Shown: positions 8,694-16,840 of the stretch, piece by piece | Layout: each line of letters opens with the position of its first letter | How positions within the stretch are numbered: the stretch's first letter is position 1 | From: Flavobacteriales bacterium | GTDB taxonomy: Bacteria > Bacteroidota > Bacteroidia > Flavobacteriales_E > Vicingaceae | Reading direction: 5' to 3' | Length of the DNA stretch: 64,000 nt | NCBI GenBank assembly: GCA_026196775.1 | Contig: JAPHUD010000029.1 | Coordinates: 39,132 to 103,131 of the forward strand | Translations under genes and position numbers: made by a program | The notes under the pieces: model-generated | The model's input: the letters and a program-made list of their open reading frames with translations, nothing else | What the model was told of the DNA's origin: nothing | The model's database searches: none

Positions 8694-9122
8694 ATGAGAA
8701 CAGTATTAATAATAGCAGCATCAATTCTTTTATTTTCTTGTAAAAACTCATCACAAGCTATGGATTCAACTAAACCAGTACCTGACACTACCAAACCAAC
8801 CAACCTTACTAAAGGAGATGCAAATCAGGAAAAAGTAATTTATGATATGATTGTAAGCTTTATTAGTAAAGGAGAAGGAATTGATCATGAGTTAAAAGAT
8901 AAAGTGGATGCTAGAATTACATTGTTTAATAAAGAGAATAAAACTGATATTCAGCCAGAAATAGTAGGTTGGGGAAGAGAAGGCGAGAAAGATTATAATT
9001 TTGTGTTGAAAAACTTATCAACAGAAGTACATAAGAAATTCGTTGCTGCAATGGAAGAGGAAGTAAAATCTACTGATATGGCTAATATTACATTTAATCA
9101 ACCATCTGTTCATAAAAGATAA
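8694..9122 (+). CDS. Small putative lipoprotein
   Basis: The 142-aa product starts with a short hydrophobic signal ending in LLFSC (Cys16), a clear lipobox, then a Thr/Lys/Pro-rich linker and a soluble domain of about 95 aa. No known domain was recognised. The lack of a cleaved non-lipid signal suggests an inner- or outer-membrane-anchored periplasmic protein. It is 11 bp behind the M32 carboxypeptidase. Confidence 0.8.
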   Translation: MRTVLIIAASILLFSCKNSSQAMDSTKPVPDTTKPTNLTKGDANQEKVIYDMIVSFISKGEGIDHELKDKVDARITLFNKENKTDIQPEIVGWGREGEKDYNFVLKNLSTEVHKKFVAAMEEEVKSTDMANITFNQPSVHKR

Positions 9123-9229
9123 GTTTTTTATTTGATAATTCAGTAACTTATCAGACCTTTGTTCTATTGTTTTAATTAAAAAAATAGAATCTAAAACACA
9201 TCAAAGAAAGTCTAACAAAATCACACTTT

Positions 9230-10843
9230 ATGAATGAATTTGGAATAAAAGCAGAAAATGCTTCGTTAAAATCATTAGGATTAGGAAATGTAGCGTCTGC
9301 TCTATGGAATTTAGAACCATCTCAATTGGTTGAAGAAACAATTATTAGAGGAGAAGGAGAATTAGCAAACTCTGGAGCTTTGGCTGTTGATACAGGTGAA
9401 TTTACAGGTCGCTCCCCAAAAGACAGATTTATTGTTTATGATGACATTACTAAAGATGCTGTATGGTGGGAAAATTTCAACATTAAATTTGATGCTGATA
9501 AGTTTGATGCACTATATAACAGAGTAACAGCATACCTTTCAGGTAAAGATGTTTACGTTAGAGATGCTTATGCTTGTGCCGATCCGAAATATAGAATGAA
9601 TATTAGAGCTATTACCGAAACTCCTTGGGCAAACATGTTTATTTATAATATGTTTTTAAGACCAACGAATGAGGAAGTACTAAACTTTACTCCGGAATGG
9701 ACAATTATTGCAGCTCCGGGCTTTATGGCAGACCCTGAAATTGATGGAACAAGACAACATAATTTTGCGGTAATGAATTTTACCAAAAAAATTATTTTGA
9801 TTGGTGGAACAGGTTATACAGGAGAAATGAAAAAAGGAATTTTTTCTGCATTAAACTTTATTTTACCTCACCAAAAAAATGTGCTTTCCATGCATTGTTC
9901 GGCTAATATTGGTGAAGATGGTGATACATCAGTATTTTTTGGTTTATCAGGAACAGGAAAAACTACTTTATCATCAGATCCTAACAGAAGATTAATTGGA
10001 GATGATGAACATGGTTGGACTGACGAAGGTGTATTTAATTTTGAAGGTGGGTGCTATGCAAAATGTATCAACCTTTCTGCTGAAAATGAACCGGATATTT
10101 TTAACGCAATTAAATTTGGTGCATTATTAGAAAACATTAATTTTTACGAAGGTACTACAGAAGTAGATTTTGAAGACAAATCGAAAACCGAAAACACACG
10201 TGTTAGTTACCCAATTCATCATATTAATAACATCGCTGTTCCATCGGTAGGGACAACTCCAAATAACATTTTCTTTTTAACAGCAGATGCATTTGGTGTA
10301 TTGCCTCCAATCTCAAAATTAACTCCGGGACAAGCAATGTACCAATTTATTTCAGGCTATACCGCTAAAGTTGCCGGTACTGAAGCAGGAGTTACAGAGC
10401 CACAAACAACTTTTTCATCTTGTTTTGGAGCACCGTTTTTACCATTACATCCAACTAAATATGCTGAAATGCTTGGTGAAAAAATGAGAAAACACAACGT
10501 AAATGTTTGGTTAATTAACACGGGCTGGTCTGGTGGAGCTTACGGAACGGGACAACGTATTAAATTAAGATATACAAGAGCGATGATTACAGCTGCCCTT
10601 ACAGGAAAGTTGAATGAGGTTGCTTATGAAAACCACCCTGTTTTTGGTTTAGCAATGCCAACATCTTGTGAAAATGTTCCTACAGAAATTCTTAATCCAA
10701 GAAATACATGGCAAGATAAAGCTGCTTATGATCAAAAAGCTAATGAATTAGCAAGTTCATTCGTTAAAAACTTTGAGAAATTTGCTGATTATGCTAATGA
10801 TGAAATTATGGCTGCATCACCAAAAGTTGGCGTGAATGCTTAA
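9230..10843 (+). CDS. pckA: Phosphoenolpyruvate carboxykinase (ATP)
   Basis: The 537-aa protein has the P-loop GLSGTGKT at 238-245, followed by LIGDDEHGW and the PCK-specific FTGRSPKDRF near residue 60. It interconverts oxaloacetate plus ATP with PEP plus CO2 and ADP, the gateway of gluconeogenesis. Length and motifs are those of the ATP-dependent class, not the GTP class. It stands alone between the lipoprotein and rpsT, with a 107-bp upstream region. Confidence 0.97.
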   Translation: MNEFGIKAENASLKSLGLGNVASALWNLEPSQLVEETIIRGEGELANSGALAVDTGEFTGRSPKDRFIVYDDITKDAVWWENFNIKFDADKFDALYNRVTAYLSGKDVYVRDAYACADPKYRMNIRAITETPWANMFIYNMFLRPTNEEVLNFTPEWTIIAAPGFMADPEIDGTRQHNFAVMNFTKKIILIGGTGYTGEMKKGIFSALNFILPHQKNVLSMHCSANIGEDGDTSVFFGLSGTGKTTLSSDPNRRLIGDDEHGWTDEGVFNFEGGCYAKCINLSAENEPDIFNAIKFGALLENINFYEGTTEVDFEDKSKTENTRVSYPIHHINNIAVPSVGTTPNNIFFLTADAFGVLPPISKLTPGQAMYQFISGYTAKVAGTEAGVTEPQTTFSSCFGAPFLPLHPTKYAEMLGEKMRKHNVNVWLINTGWSGGAYGTGQRIKLRYTRAMITAALTGKLNEVAYENHPVFGLAMPTSCENVPTEILNPRNTWQDKAAYDQKANELASSFVKNFEKFADYANDEIMAASPKVGVNA

Positions 10844-10944
10844 AAATTAAGAAAAATAAAAAAATGAGTTTGTAAAGTGTAAATATTAAAAATAATATTA
10901 TATTTGCAGCCTCAAAAAAATTAATAAATAACAAAAAGAATATT

Positions 10945-11199
10945 ATGGCTAATCATAAGTCGGCATTAAAAAGAATAAGACAGACGGCAACGAGAACATT
11001 ACGTAACAAGTATAAACATAAAACTACTCGTAATGCAGTTAGAGATTTAAGAAACTCAACAAGCAAAAAAGAAGCTTCAGAAATGCTTCCTAAAGTAGCT
11101 TCTATGTTAGATAAGTTAGCTAAGAAAAACATTATTCATAAAAATAAAGCATCAAACCTTAAATCTAAACTGACTAAGCACGTTGCTAAACTAAAATAA
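10945..11199 (+). CDS. rpsT: 30S ribosomal protein S20
   Basis: The 84-aa, very basic protein starts [13 protein letters not shown], the conserved S20 N-terminus, and contains [15 protein letters not shown] helices and a Lys-rich end. S20 binds 16S rRNA in 30S assembly. A -7 box TATATTTG lies at 10899-10906, with a TTTG upstream at 10869-10872. A strong terminator follows, so it is monocistronic. Confidence 0.97.
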   Translation: MANHKSALKRIRQTATRTLRNKYKHKTTRNAVRDLRNSTSKKEASEMLPKVASMLDKLAKKNIIHKNKASNLKSKLTKHVAKLK

Positions 11200-11233
11200 T
11201 TTTTATTTATTCATAGAATAATGGTAAATAATT

Positions 11234-11270
11234 AAAAAGAGGCTGAATTTAAATTCAGCCTCTTTTTTTG
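11234..11270 (+). terminator. Rho-independent terminator of rpsT
   Basis: AGAGGCTGAATTT (11239-11251) is directly followed by its exact reverse complement AAATTCAGCCTCT (11252-11264), then a T-run. Preceding A residues make it potentially bidirectional. Confidence 0.93.
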
Positions 11271-11367
11271 CTTTAAGTTTTTTAGATTTCTTCTAAATAT
11301 AATCAGTTAACGCAATGCTTAAATGTCTAATTTTGTTAATGAATAAAAAAACAATAAATATCTATAT

Positions 11368-12354
11368 ATGAAACGAATTGCCATAAATGGTTTTGGACGA
11401 ATAGGTAAGTTACTTACTAGATTAGTGCAAAATAATAATCAAATAGAATTAGTTGCAATAAATGATTTAGCTGATACCAAAACATTAGCTCATCTATTAA
11501 AATATGATTCTGTTCATAGGCATTTTGAAGGAACAATTGATTATACTGATGATGCGTTAATTATTAATGGTAAAAAAATATTTGTTTTTAGTGAAAAATC
11601 CCCTGAAAATTTGCCATGGAAATCGCTTGATATTGATATGGTAATTGAATGTACAGGAATTTTCTTGACAAGAGAATTAGCTAACAAGCATATTATCGCA
11701 GGAGCTAAGAAAGTAATCTTGTCTGCTCCCGCAAAAAGTGATGACATTAAAACCATCGTTATAGGAATTAATGATGAATTAATTGATCCTATGGATACGA
11801 TTATTTCTAATGCATCGTGCACTACCAATGCAGTAGCACCGATAATTAAAATATTAAAAGATAACTTTGGCATTGAACAAGCACAAATAGCAACCGTTCA
11901 TTCGTATACCAATGATCAACGTCTGCACGATGCTCCTCATAGAGATTTAAGAAGAGCAAGAGCAGGGGCTTTGTCAATTATTCCAACATCAACAGGAGCA
12001 GCAAAAGCTATTGTTAAAATATTCCCGGATTTAAAAGGAAAAACTGCAGGTTATGCCGTAAGAGTTCCTGTTCCAGATGGTTCTTTAATTGATGTTTGTG
12101 CACAGCTTTCAACTAATGTAGATGTAGCAACAGTAAATCAGGCCTTTCTTGAAGCAGCTCAAAGTGGCATGAAAAACATTCTTGAATACACTACTGATGA
12201 ATTAGTTTCTTCAGATATTATAGGAAATAGTCATTCTTGTATCTTTGATGCTAACTTAACATCAATAACAGGCAATCTAGTTCGCATAGTAGGTTGGTAC
12301 GACAATGAAGCAGGTTATTCTAATAGATTAGTTGATTTAATTAATAAAGTATAA
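11368..12354 (+). CDS. gap: Glyceraldehyde-3-phosphate dehydrogenase, type I
   Basis: The 328-aa protein starts with the Rossmann NAD-binding GFGRIGK (residues 8-14) and has the catalytic SCTTN with Cys151, then HSYTNDQ and RRARAGA as expected. It oxidises glyceraldehyde-3-phosphate to 1,3-bisphosphoglycerate. A -7 box TAATTTTG lies about 30 nt before the ATG. Many Bacteroidota have two paralogues, so a glycolytic versus gluconeogenic role cannot be assigned here. Confidence 0.95.
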   Translation: MKRIAINGFGRIGKLLTRLVQNNNQIELVAINDLADTKTLAHLLKYDSVHRHFEGTIDYTDDALIINGKKIFVFSEKSPENLPWKSLDIDMVIECTGIFLTRELANKHIIAGAKKVILSAPAKSDDIKTIVIGINDELIDPMDTIISNASCTTNAVAPIIKILKDNFGIEQAQIATVHSYTNDQRLHDAPHRDLRRARAGALSIIPTSTGAAKAIVKIFPDLKGKTAGYAVRVPVPDGSLIDVCAQLSTNVDVATVNQAFLEAAQSGMKNILEYTTDELVSSDIIGNSHSCIFDANLTSITGNLVRIVGWYDNEAGYSNRLVDLINKV

Positions 12355-12366
12355 TTTATTAATTAT

Positions 12367-12558
12367 TTATTTCCCCCAAACGTGTCTGTTTCTATGCTTT
12401 CTGTTGCCTACATGTCCTGACGAATTTACTTTGGCTCCACCATTACGAGGCTTTTGGTATTTTGGACCAGAATTGCAAGATTGAAAAGACATAGGCAAAG
12501 AAAACATGCTTGCTATAAAGATAAGCGCCAATACTTTGCTGTATAATGATTTTTTCAT
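12367..12558 (-). CDS. Small secreted or lipid-anchored basic peptide
   Basis: The 63-aa product begins with a Lys start and hydrophobic stretch (residues 9-24) and has Cys28 in SFQSC, which may be a lipobox. After it comes a 35-residue Gly/Asn/His/Arg-rich tail ending NRHVWGK. No function is known to me. A -7 box TAAATTTG on the minus strand (12606-12613) and an ATG start support expression. Tandem palindromes lie between this box and the ATG (see 12572-12761). Confidence 0.65.
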   Translation of the reverse strand: MKKSLYSKVLALIFIASMFSLPMSFQSCNSGPKYQKPRNGGAKVNSSGHVGNRKHRNRHVWGK

Positions 12559-12571
12559 TCTTTTTAGAAAA

Positions 12572-12770
12572 TTAGTTCTAATTAGTTCTAAGGCATAAAA
12601 TTAATCAAATTTATTACATATAAAAATCTTGACTAATAAATGTTAATGGTTTTACTTATTTTTTTACAAACAGTTACAATAAAGCCGTGTTTTACTTGAT
12701 TTTTTCTGTAATTAATTTATTAGCAGCATGTTTTTTATCATGTTGAATTCATTAGTTCTAAGTAAATTTG
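12572..12770. promoter_or_regulatory. Divergent regulatory region with three TTAGTTCTAA palindromes
   Basis: TTAGTTCTAA occurs twice back to back at 12572-12591, inside the untranslated leader of the small peptide gene. It occurs once at 12752-12761, exactly in the 17-nt spacer of the nadB promoter (TTG 12743-12745, TAAATTTG 12763-12770). The decamer is nearly self-complementary (TTAG..CTAA) and is placed where a bound repressor would block both genes. The rest of this 302-bp gap is AT-rich and holds the nadB leader; no other gene was seen. Confidence 0.5.
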
Positions 12771-12815
12771 TAAGCTAAAAACCAGTATTGGTTCAAATAA
12801 AACAACATATTTGTG

Positions 12816-12835
12816 ATGAGCAGTAACACCTGACC
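12816..12835 (+). promoter_or_regulatory. nadB leader element with mini-ORF (MSSNT)
   Basis: AGTAACACCTGACC (12822-12835) matches the shared consensus AGTWRCAYSTGACC found also before prmA and the ACT-like gene. Its TGA closes a five-codon frame starting at ATG 12816. The element ends 25 nt before the nadB ATG. The leader would start near 12775, giving about 86 nt in all, and opens with an ACCA/TGGT stem. Confidence 0.5.
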
Positions 12836-12860
12836 AATTTCATAAAATATAAATGAATAT

Positions 12861-14429
12861 ATGAAAACAGATTTTTTAATAATTGGTTCGGGTATAGCGG
12901 GTTTGAGTTATGCATATAAAATTGCCGATTATTTTTATCAAAAAAACCAAGTTGTTTCCATTACCATCATTACCAAAGTTGATGAAGATGAAAGCAACAC
13001 TAAGTACGCTCAAGGCGGGATTGCATCGGTAACCAAATCATCTGATAGTTTTGAAAACCATATTAAAGATACCTTAATTGCCGGAGATGGCTTGTGTGAT
13101 GAAGCTGTTGTTAAAATGGTAGTGGAGCAAGCTCCCGAAAGAATTAAGGAATTAATAGATTGGGGAACTAATTTTGATAAAACTACTCATGGAGATTATG
13201 ATTTAGCCAAAGAAGGCGGACATTCCGATAATAGAATTTTACATTTTAAAGACTTTACAGGTAACGAAATAGAAAGAGCTTTACTCAATAAAGTTTTCAA
13301 CCATCCTTACATTACGGTTTTAAACCATCATTTTGCTATAGATTTAATTACACAACATCATTTGGGTGAAAAAGTTACCCGAGCAACATCAAATAAAAAA
13401 TGTTTTGGAGTGTATGTGTTAAATCGTAGAACGGGAGAAATAAAAGTGTTGAAATCCAAAATTACCTTGTTGGCAGCGGGAGGGATTGGTCAGGCTTATT
13501 TAAACACTACCAACCCAAAAGTAGCAACAGGAGACGGAATTGCTATGGCATACAGAGCAAAAGCTATTATTAAAAATATGGAGTTTGTTCAGTTTCATCC
13601 TACAGCATTGTATCAACCTAATGTGTCGCCTTCATTTTTAATTTCTGAAGCAGTGCGTGGGGCGGGAGGAATATTGAGAAATCATAACAACGAAGCTTTT
13701 ATGGAGCAGTATGATAAAAGAAAGGATTTAGCTCCAAGAGATGTTGTTGCTCGAGCCATTGATGCGGAGATGAAAAAACACGGAACTACTAATATGCTGT
13801 TAGATGTTTCTCATATTGATAAAACTTCTTTTATTGCTCATTTTCCTACCATTTACAATAAATGTATTGAAATTGGCTTAGATATTTCAAAAGACTATAT
13901 ACCAGTTGTTCCAGCAGCACATTATTTATGTGGAGGAATTGAAGTAACTAACAATGCCAGAACTTCTATAAACAATTTATATGCTTCAGGCGAATGTGCT
14001 TTTACAGGTTTACACGGAGCAAATCGTTTGGCTTCTAATTCTTTAATTGAAGCGTTGGTTTATTCTCATAATGCTTTTTTAGATAGTGTTAAACAAGTTG
14101 AAAATGTTGAATTTCAGGAAGATATTCCTGAATGGAATGATGAAGGTACTACTATGTTTAATGAACATTTTTTAGTGGAGCAAACCAAAAAAGAGTTACA
14201 AACCATATTGAGTAATTATGTCGGTATTGTTCGTTCTGATGAGCGTTTGCAAAGAGCTTTAAATAGATTGAAATTGATTTATGATGAATCAGAAAAGTTG
14301 TATGAGAGCTCTAAATTAAGTGTTGCTATTTGCGAATTGAGAAACTTGAGAAGTATCGCTTATTTGGTTACTAAAGCAGCTTCAGAGAGAAAAAACAACG
14401 TAGGCTTGCATTACAATGTGGATAATTAG
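12861..14429 (+). CDS. nadB: L-aspartate oxidase
   Basis: The 522-aa flavoprotein has the FAD-binding GSGIAGLSYA at 8-17, YAQGGIA near 50, and the C-terminal active-site stretch AAHYLCGGIEV, GLHGANRLASNSL characteristic of NadB versus SdhA. It oxidises aspartate to iminoaspartate for quinolinate and NAD synthesis. nadA and nadC are not in the window. The 3' end is altered: the last 31 bp before the TAG are repeated at 16110-16140, where they run into GTGTAA, so the ancestral protein probably ended with one extra Val. Upstream are the palindrome and leader element described separately. Confidence 0.95.
   Translation: MKTDFLIIGSGIAGLSYAYKIADYFYQKNQVVSITIITKVDEDESNTKYAQGGIASVTKSSDSFENHIKDTLIAGDGLCDEAVVKMVVEQAPERIKELIDWGTNFDKTTHGDYDLAKEGGHSDNRILHFKDFTGNEIERALLNKVFNHPYITVLNHHFAIDLITQHHLGEKVTRATSNKKCFGVYVLNRRTGEIKVLKSKITLLAAGGIGQAYLNTTNPKVATGDGIAMAYRAKAIIKNMEFVQFHPTALYQPNVSPSFLISEAVRGAGGILRNHNNEAFMEQYDKRKDLAPRDVVARAIDAEMKKHGTTNMLLDVSHIDKTSFIAHFPTIYNKCIEIGLDISKDYIPVVPAAHYLCGGIEVTNNARTSINNLYASGECAFTGLHGANRLASNSLIEALVYSHNAFLDSVKQVENVEFQEDIPEWNDEGTTMFNEHFLVEQTKKELQTILSNYVGIVRSDERLQRALNRLKLIYDESEKLYESSKLSVAICELRNLRSIAYLVTKAASERKNNVGLHYNVDN
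14396..14426 (+). repeat. 31-bp direct repeat, left copy (end of nadB)
   Basis: The sequence begins CAACGTAGGC and ends GTGGATAAT; it is identical over 31 bp to 16110-16140. It lies wholly inside the nadB coding region just before its stop. Confidence 0.9.
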
Positions 14430-14504
14430 CCCCCTAATCCCCCGAAGGGGGACTTTTCCAACGCACAAAGCCAATTATTGCTGTCATTCAGGAGGAATCT
14501 TGTT
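14429..14504 (+). repeat. G/C hairpin and GTCATTC-family repeat at left edge of insertion
   Basis: CCCCCGAAGGGGG (14439-14451) makes a tight 5-bp G/C stem. It is followed by GTCATTCAGGAGGAATCT (14483-14500), a member of the dispersed intergenic family seen elsewhere in the window. The remaining DNA to 14649 is AT-rich leader, in which TTATTTTTG near 14590 may be a -7 box for the CHAP gene. Confidence 0.55.
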
Positions 14505-14649
14505 GAGTAGTGGCAATGAAGTGCCAAATACCAACATGAGCAAACTTGAAAGGAGAAAATACAAAAGCTCTGATTTGTAAGCTATTTTTTTTATTTTTGA
14601 AATAAATAATGGTGATACTTCAAATCTTTAGTCAAAAAACACACTACTA

Positions 14650-15240
14650 TTGAAAATAAGACTTTGGACATATTTATTAATTGGAATACTCATTTTGAGT
14701 TTTGTTGGAATTTGGGGTTTTAATAAACTTAACTTTAATACAGAATTAAATGTTGGGCAGCAAGTTGACAGTTTAAATGGTGTAGTTGTTTATTATAATG
14801 GTGGCGTTGGAAATGTAATAGGACGAAATACGACAACTACAGGCTATAATTTAGGTTTGAAATATCAATGTGTTGAATTTGTGAAACGGTATTATTATGA
14901 ATATTTGAAACACGAAATGCCAGATAGTTATGGACACGCAAAGGACTTTTTTAATAAAACATTAGCGGATGGAAAGTATAATAAACAACGGAACTTAACT
15001 CAATTCACTAATCCTAGTAAAGAGAAACCTAAACTCGATGATTTACTGGTGTTTGATGGAACAACTTTTAATAAATATGGGCATGTTGCAATAGTTTCAA
15101 AAGTTATGGATGATGAAATTGAAATTATACAGCAAAATCCTGGTCCGAATGGAAAATCAAGAGTTATTTTTAAACTTAAAAATAAAAACGGTGAATGGAC
15201 AATTAAAAATGACCGAATTTTAGGATGGTTAAGAAAATAG
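14650..15240 (+). CDS. Membrane-anchored CHAP-domain amidase/peptidase
   Basis: This 196-aa protein begins at a TTG codon; no in-frame ATG occurs until well inside the domain. It has one N-terminal membrane segment (about 5-23), then a CHAP domain with the nucleophile in YQCVEF (Cys74), the His in YGHVAIV (His145) and a following acidic/polar partner in IIQQNPG. CHAP enzymes cleave peptidoglycan peptides or glutathionylspermidine-type amides; the anchor suggests action in the periplasm. It lies 49 bp before the VanW gene inside the nadB-tail insertion, suggesting a joint cell-wall-related role. Confidence 0.8.
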   Translation: MKIRLWTYLLIGILILSFVGIWGFNKLNFNTELNVGQQVDSLNGVVVYYNGGVGNVIGRNTTTTGYNLGLKYQCVEFVKRYYYEYLKHEMPDSYGHAKDFFNKTLADGKYNKQRNLTQFTNPSKEKPKLDDLLVFDGTTFNKYGHVAIVSKVMDDEIEIIQQNPGPNGKSRVIFKLKNKNGEWTIKNDRILGWLRK

Positions 15241-15289
15241 ATGAATTACTTATGGAAAAATATACTCTTTTATTAATTGTATTATCACT

Positions 15290-16117
15290 TTGAAAAAGAG
15301 AAAACTACTTAGTCAAAGACATCCCTTCTTATACTTCATAGCTGTATGGATGAGACGAATTAAACGTTATGCTGATTGGTGTTTTGATAATAAAAAATAC
15401 GCAAAAATCCGAACCCAGGAAAAGCTTAATTTTAGAGTAAAAAAACATCAATCTGTTTTATTAAAAAAACTTGGAGATAGCGATATGCAGTTGCAGATTA
15501 ACAAAGTTACCAACTTGAAAATTGCAACGAAACAAATTAATGGCATTTTAATTCGCCCAGGAGAAACTTTTTCATTCTGTAAACTTGTTGGGTTACCTAC
15601 AAAACGAAAAGGATATTTACTTGGAATGGAACTATCTTTTGGAAAAGCAAAGGCAGGAGTTGGTGGTGGAATTTGTCAAATTTCAAATTTAATTCATTGG
15701 CTTGTTATTCATAGTTCGTTAACAGTAACTGAACGCTATCATCATTCATTTGATCCATTTCCGGACGATGGAAGAGTTTTACCATTTGGTAGTGGTGCAA
15801 CAGTTTTTTATAATTATCGTGATTATCAATTTACAAATAACACTGACTTCACCTTTCAAATAAATTTATGGTTTACAGACAAATGTTTAGAAGGAGAACT
15901 TCGTATTGACACCGAACTTGACTATGCTTACCATGTGATTGAAAAAGACCATCAATTTATAAAAATTGACGGACAGTTTTATAGAAAAAATGAAATCTGG
16001 CGTAATAAAATTTTAAAATTTAAAAGCGGGGAAATTGTTCAAACAGAATTAATAACAAAAAATTTTGCAAGAGTAACATATACTCCAGAAAAGTATATAG
16101 AAAAAGAAGCAACGTAG
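15290..16117 (+). CDS. VanW family protein
   Basis: The 275-aa product has the VanW core: RPGETFSFCKLVG (89-101), GVGGGICQISNLIHW (123-137), ERYHHSFDPFPDDGRVLPFGSGAT (about 148-171). The start is TTG at 15290; the conserved N-terminal KLLSQRHPFLYF supports it over the internal ATG at codon 21. VanW occurs in some vancomycin-resistance clusters of Gram-positives, but its activity is unknown, and stand-alone copies are common in Bacteroidota. Its TAG stop is supplied by the right copy of the 31-bp direct repeat, showing that the gene abuts the insertion edge. Resistance should not be assumed. Confidence 0.85.
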   Translation: MKKRKLLSQRHPFLYFIAVWMRRIKRYADWCFDNKKYAKIRTQEKLNFRVKKHQSVLLKKLGDSDMQLQINKVTNLKIATKQINGILIRPGETFSFCKLVGLPTKRKGYLLGMELSFGKAKAGVGGGICQISNLIHWLVIHSSLTVTERYHHSFDPFPDDGRVLPFGSGATVFYNYRDYQFTNNTDFTFQINLWFTDKCLEGELRIDTELDYAYHVIEKDHQFIKIDGQFYRKNEIWRNKILKFKSGEIVQTELITKNFARVTYTPEKYIEKEAT

Positions 16118-16140
16118 GCTTGCATTACAATGTGGATAAT
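16110..16140 (+). repeat. 31-bp direct repeat, right copy
   Basis: Identical to 14396-14426 (nadB codons). Here it overlaps the last codons and stop of vanW and is followed by GTGTAA, which would extend the nadB frame by Val and a stop. Confidence 0.9.
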
Positions 16141-16149
16141 GTGTAAACT

Positions 16150-16833
16150 TTAACTATAAAAAGCCCTTATAATTTCCGAAAGAGCGTCTATATCCACTTT
16201 CTCTATAGGGTGTTTGGAATTAGGCAATAACTCAAAAGTAGCATGAGGTAATAGTTGAGCAACATGATTGGTTTCTGTTTTGCTTACCATTTCATCTTGA
16301 TCTGCTAATAACATTTTTACGGGGTGTTGAATAAGTTTAAATTCTTCATCTTTAAGTACATTCTTGTTTCCCATTGCTATCATCATGTTGGCAGTTTTTT
16401 CCAAAACTATTTTCCAATCGTTGGGATAATGACGGTCTTTTAATATTGCTGCAAAAGCAGGGATTTTTTCTTCAATTTTATCAGCTACTAACATTTTTGT
16501 TTCTTTAGCAGCAATTTCGGGAGTCCAGCTTAATTTAGTTCCCAAAGTAATAATTTTACCTACTTTTTCCGGATGATGTTTTGCTAAATATAAAGCTACA
16601 TAGCCTCCCATACTGTAACCAAAAATATCAATGGCTTCAATTTTTTGTTGCTCTAAATAAACTAAAACATCATCAGCAAACTGAGGAATGTTAAAGTTTT
16701 CTTTAAACACTTCCCCTCCATGTCCTGAAAAATTTAATAAATGAATATTAAATTGATTGTTTAACAAAGACGCTAAGGAATTAAATTGCGATTTACTTCC
16801 AATAGCACCATGAAGAATTAATAAATTTTTCAT
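16150..16833 (-). CDS. Alpha/beta hydrolase
   Basis: The 227-aa protein has the oxyanion-side LHGAIG at 7-12, nucleophile elbow GYSMGG with Ser74, an acidic residue in LADQDE (Asp178 or Asp180) and the catalytic His208 in NSKHPIE, so the triad is complete. No signal peptide, so it is cytoplasmic. The substrate cannot be predicted; esterase or MenH-like activity is possible. It begins 7 bp after the E1 gene stop and is probably cotranscribed with it. Confidence 0.85.
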   Translation of the reverse strand: MKNLLILHGAIGSKSQFNSLASLLNNQFNIHLLNFSGHGGEVFKENFNIPQFADDVLVYLEQQKIEAIDIFGYSMGGYVALYLAKHHPEKVGKIITLGTKLSWTPEIAAKETKMLVADKIEEKIPAFAAILKDRHYPNDWKIVLEKTANMMIAMGNKNVLKDEEFKLIQHPVKMLLADQDEMVSKTETNHVAQLLPHATFELLPNSKHPIEKVDIDALSEIIRAFYS

Positions 16834-16840
16834 TTAAAGC

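Larger units (their letters stand above)
14427..16140 (+). mobile_element. 1.7-kb insertion carrying CHAP amidase and VanW genes at the nadB 3' end
   Basis: The segment is bounded by the perfect 31-bp direct repeat (14396-14426 and 16110-16140), begins with a CCCCC-GAA-GGGGG hairpin, and carries two accessory genes that both start with TTG. Removing 14427-16140 restores a continuous nadB ending GATAATGTGTAA. No transposase or integrase is present, so it is either a passively moved unit (integrated by an enzyme elsewhere) or a product of recombination between short repeats. The boundary call is inference from the repeats. Confidence 0.65.
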
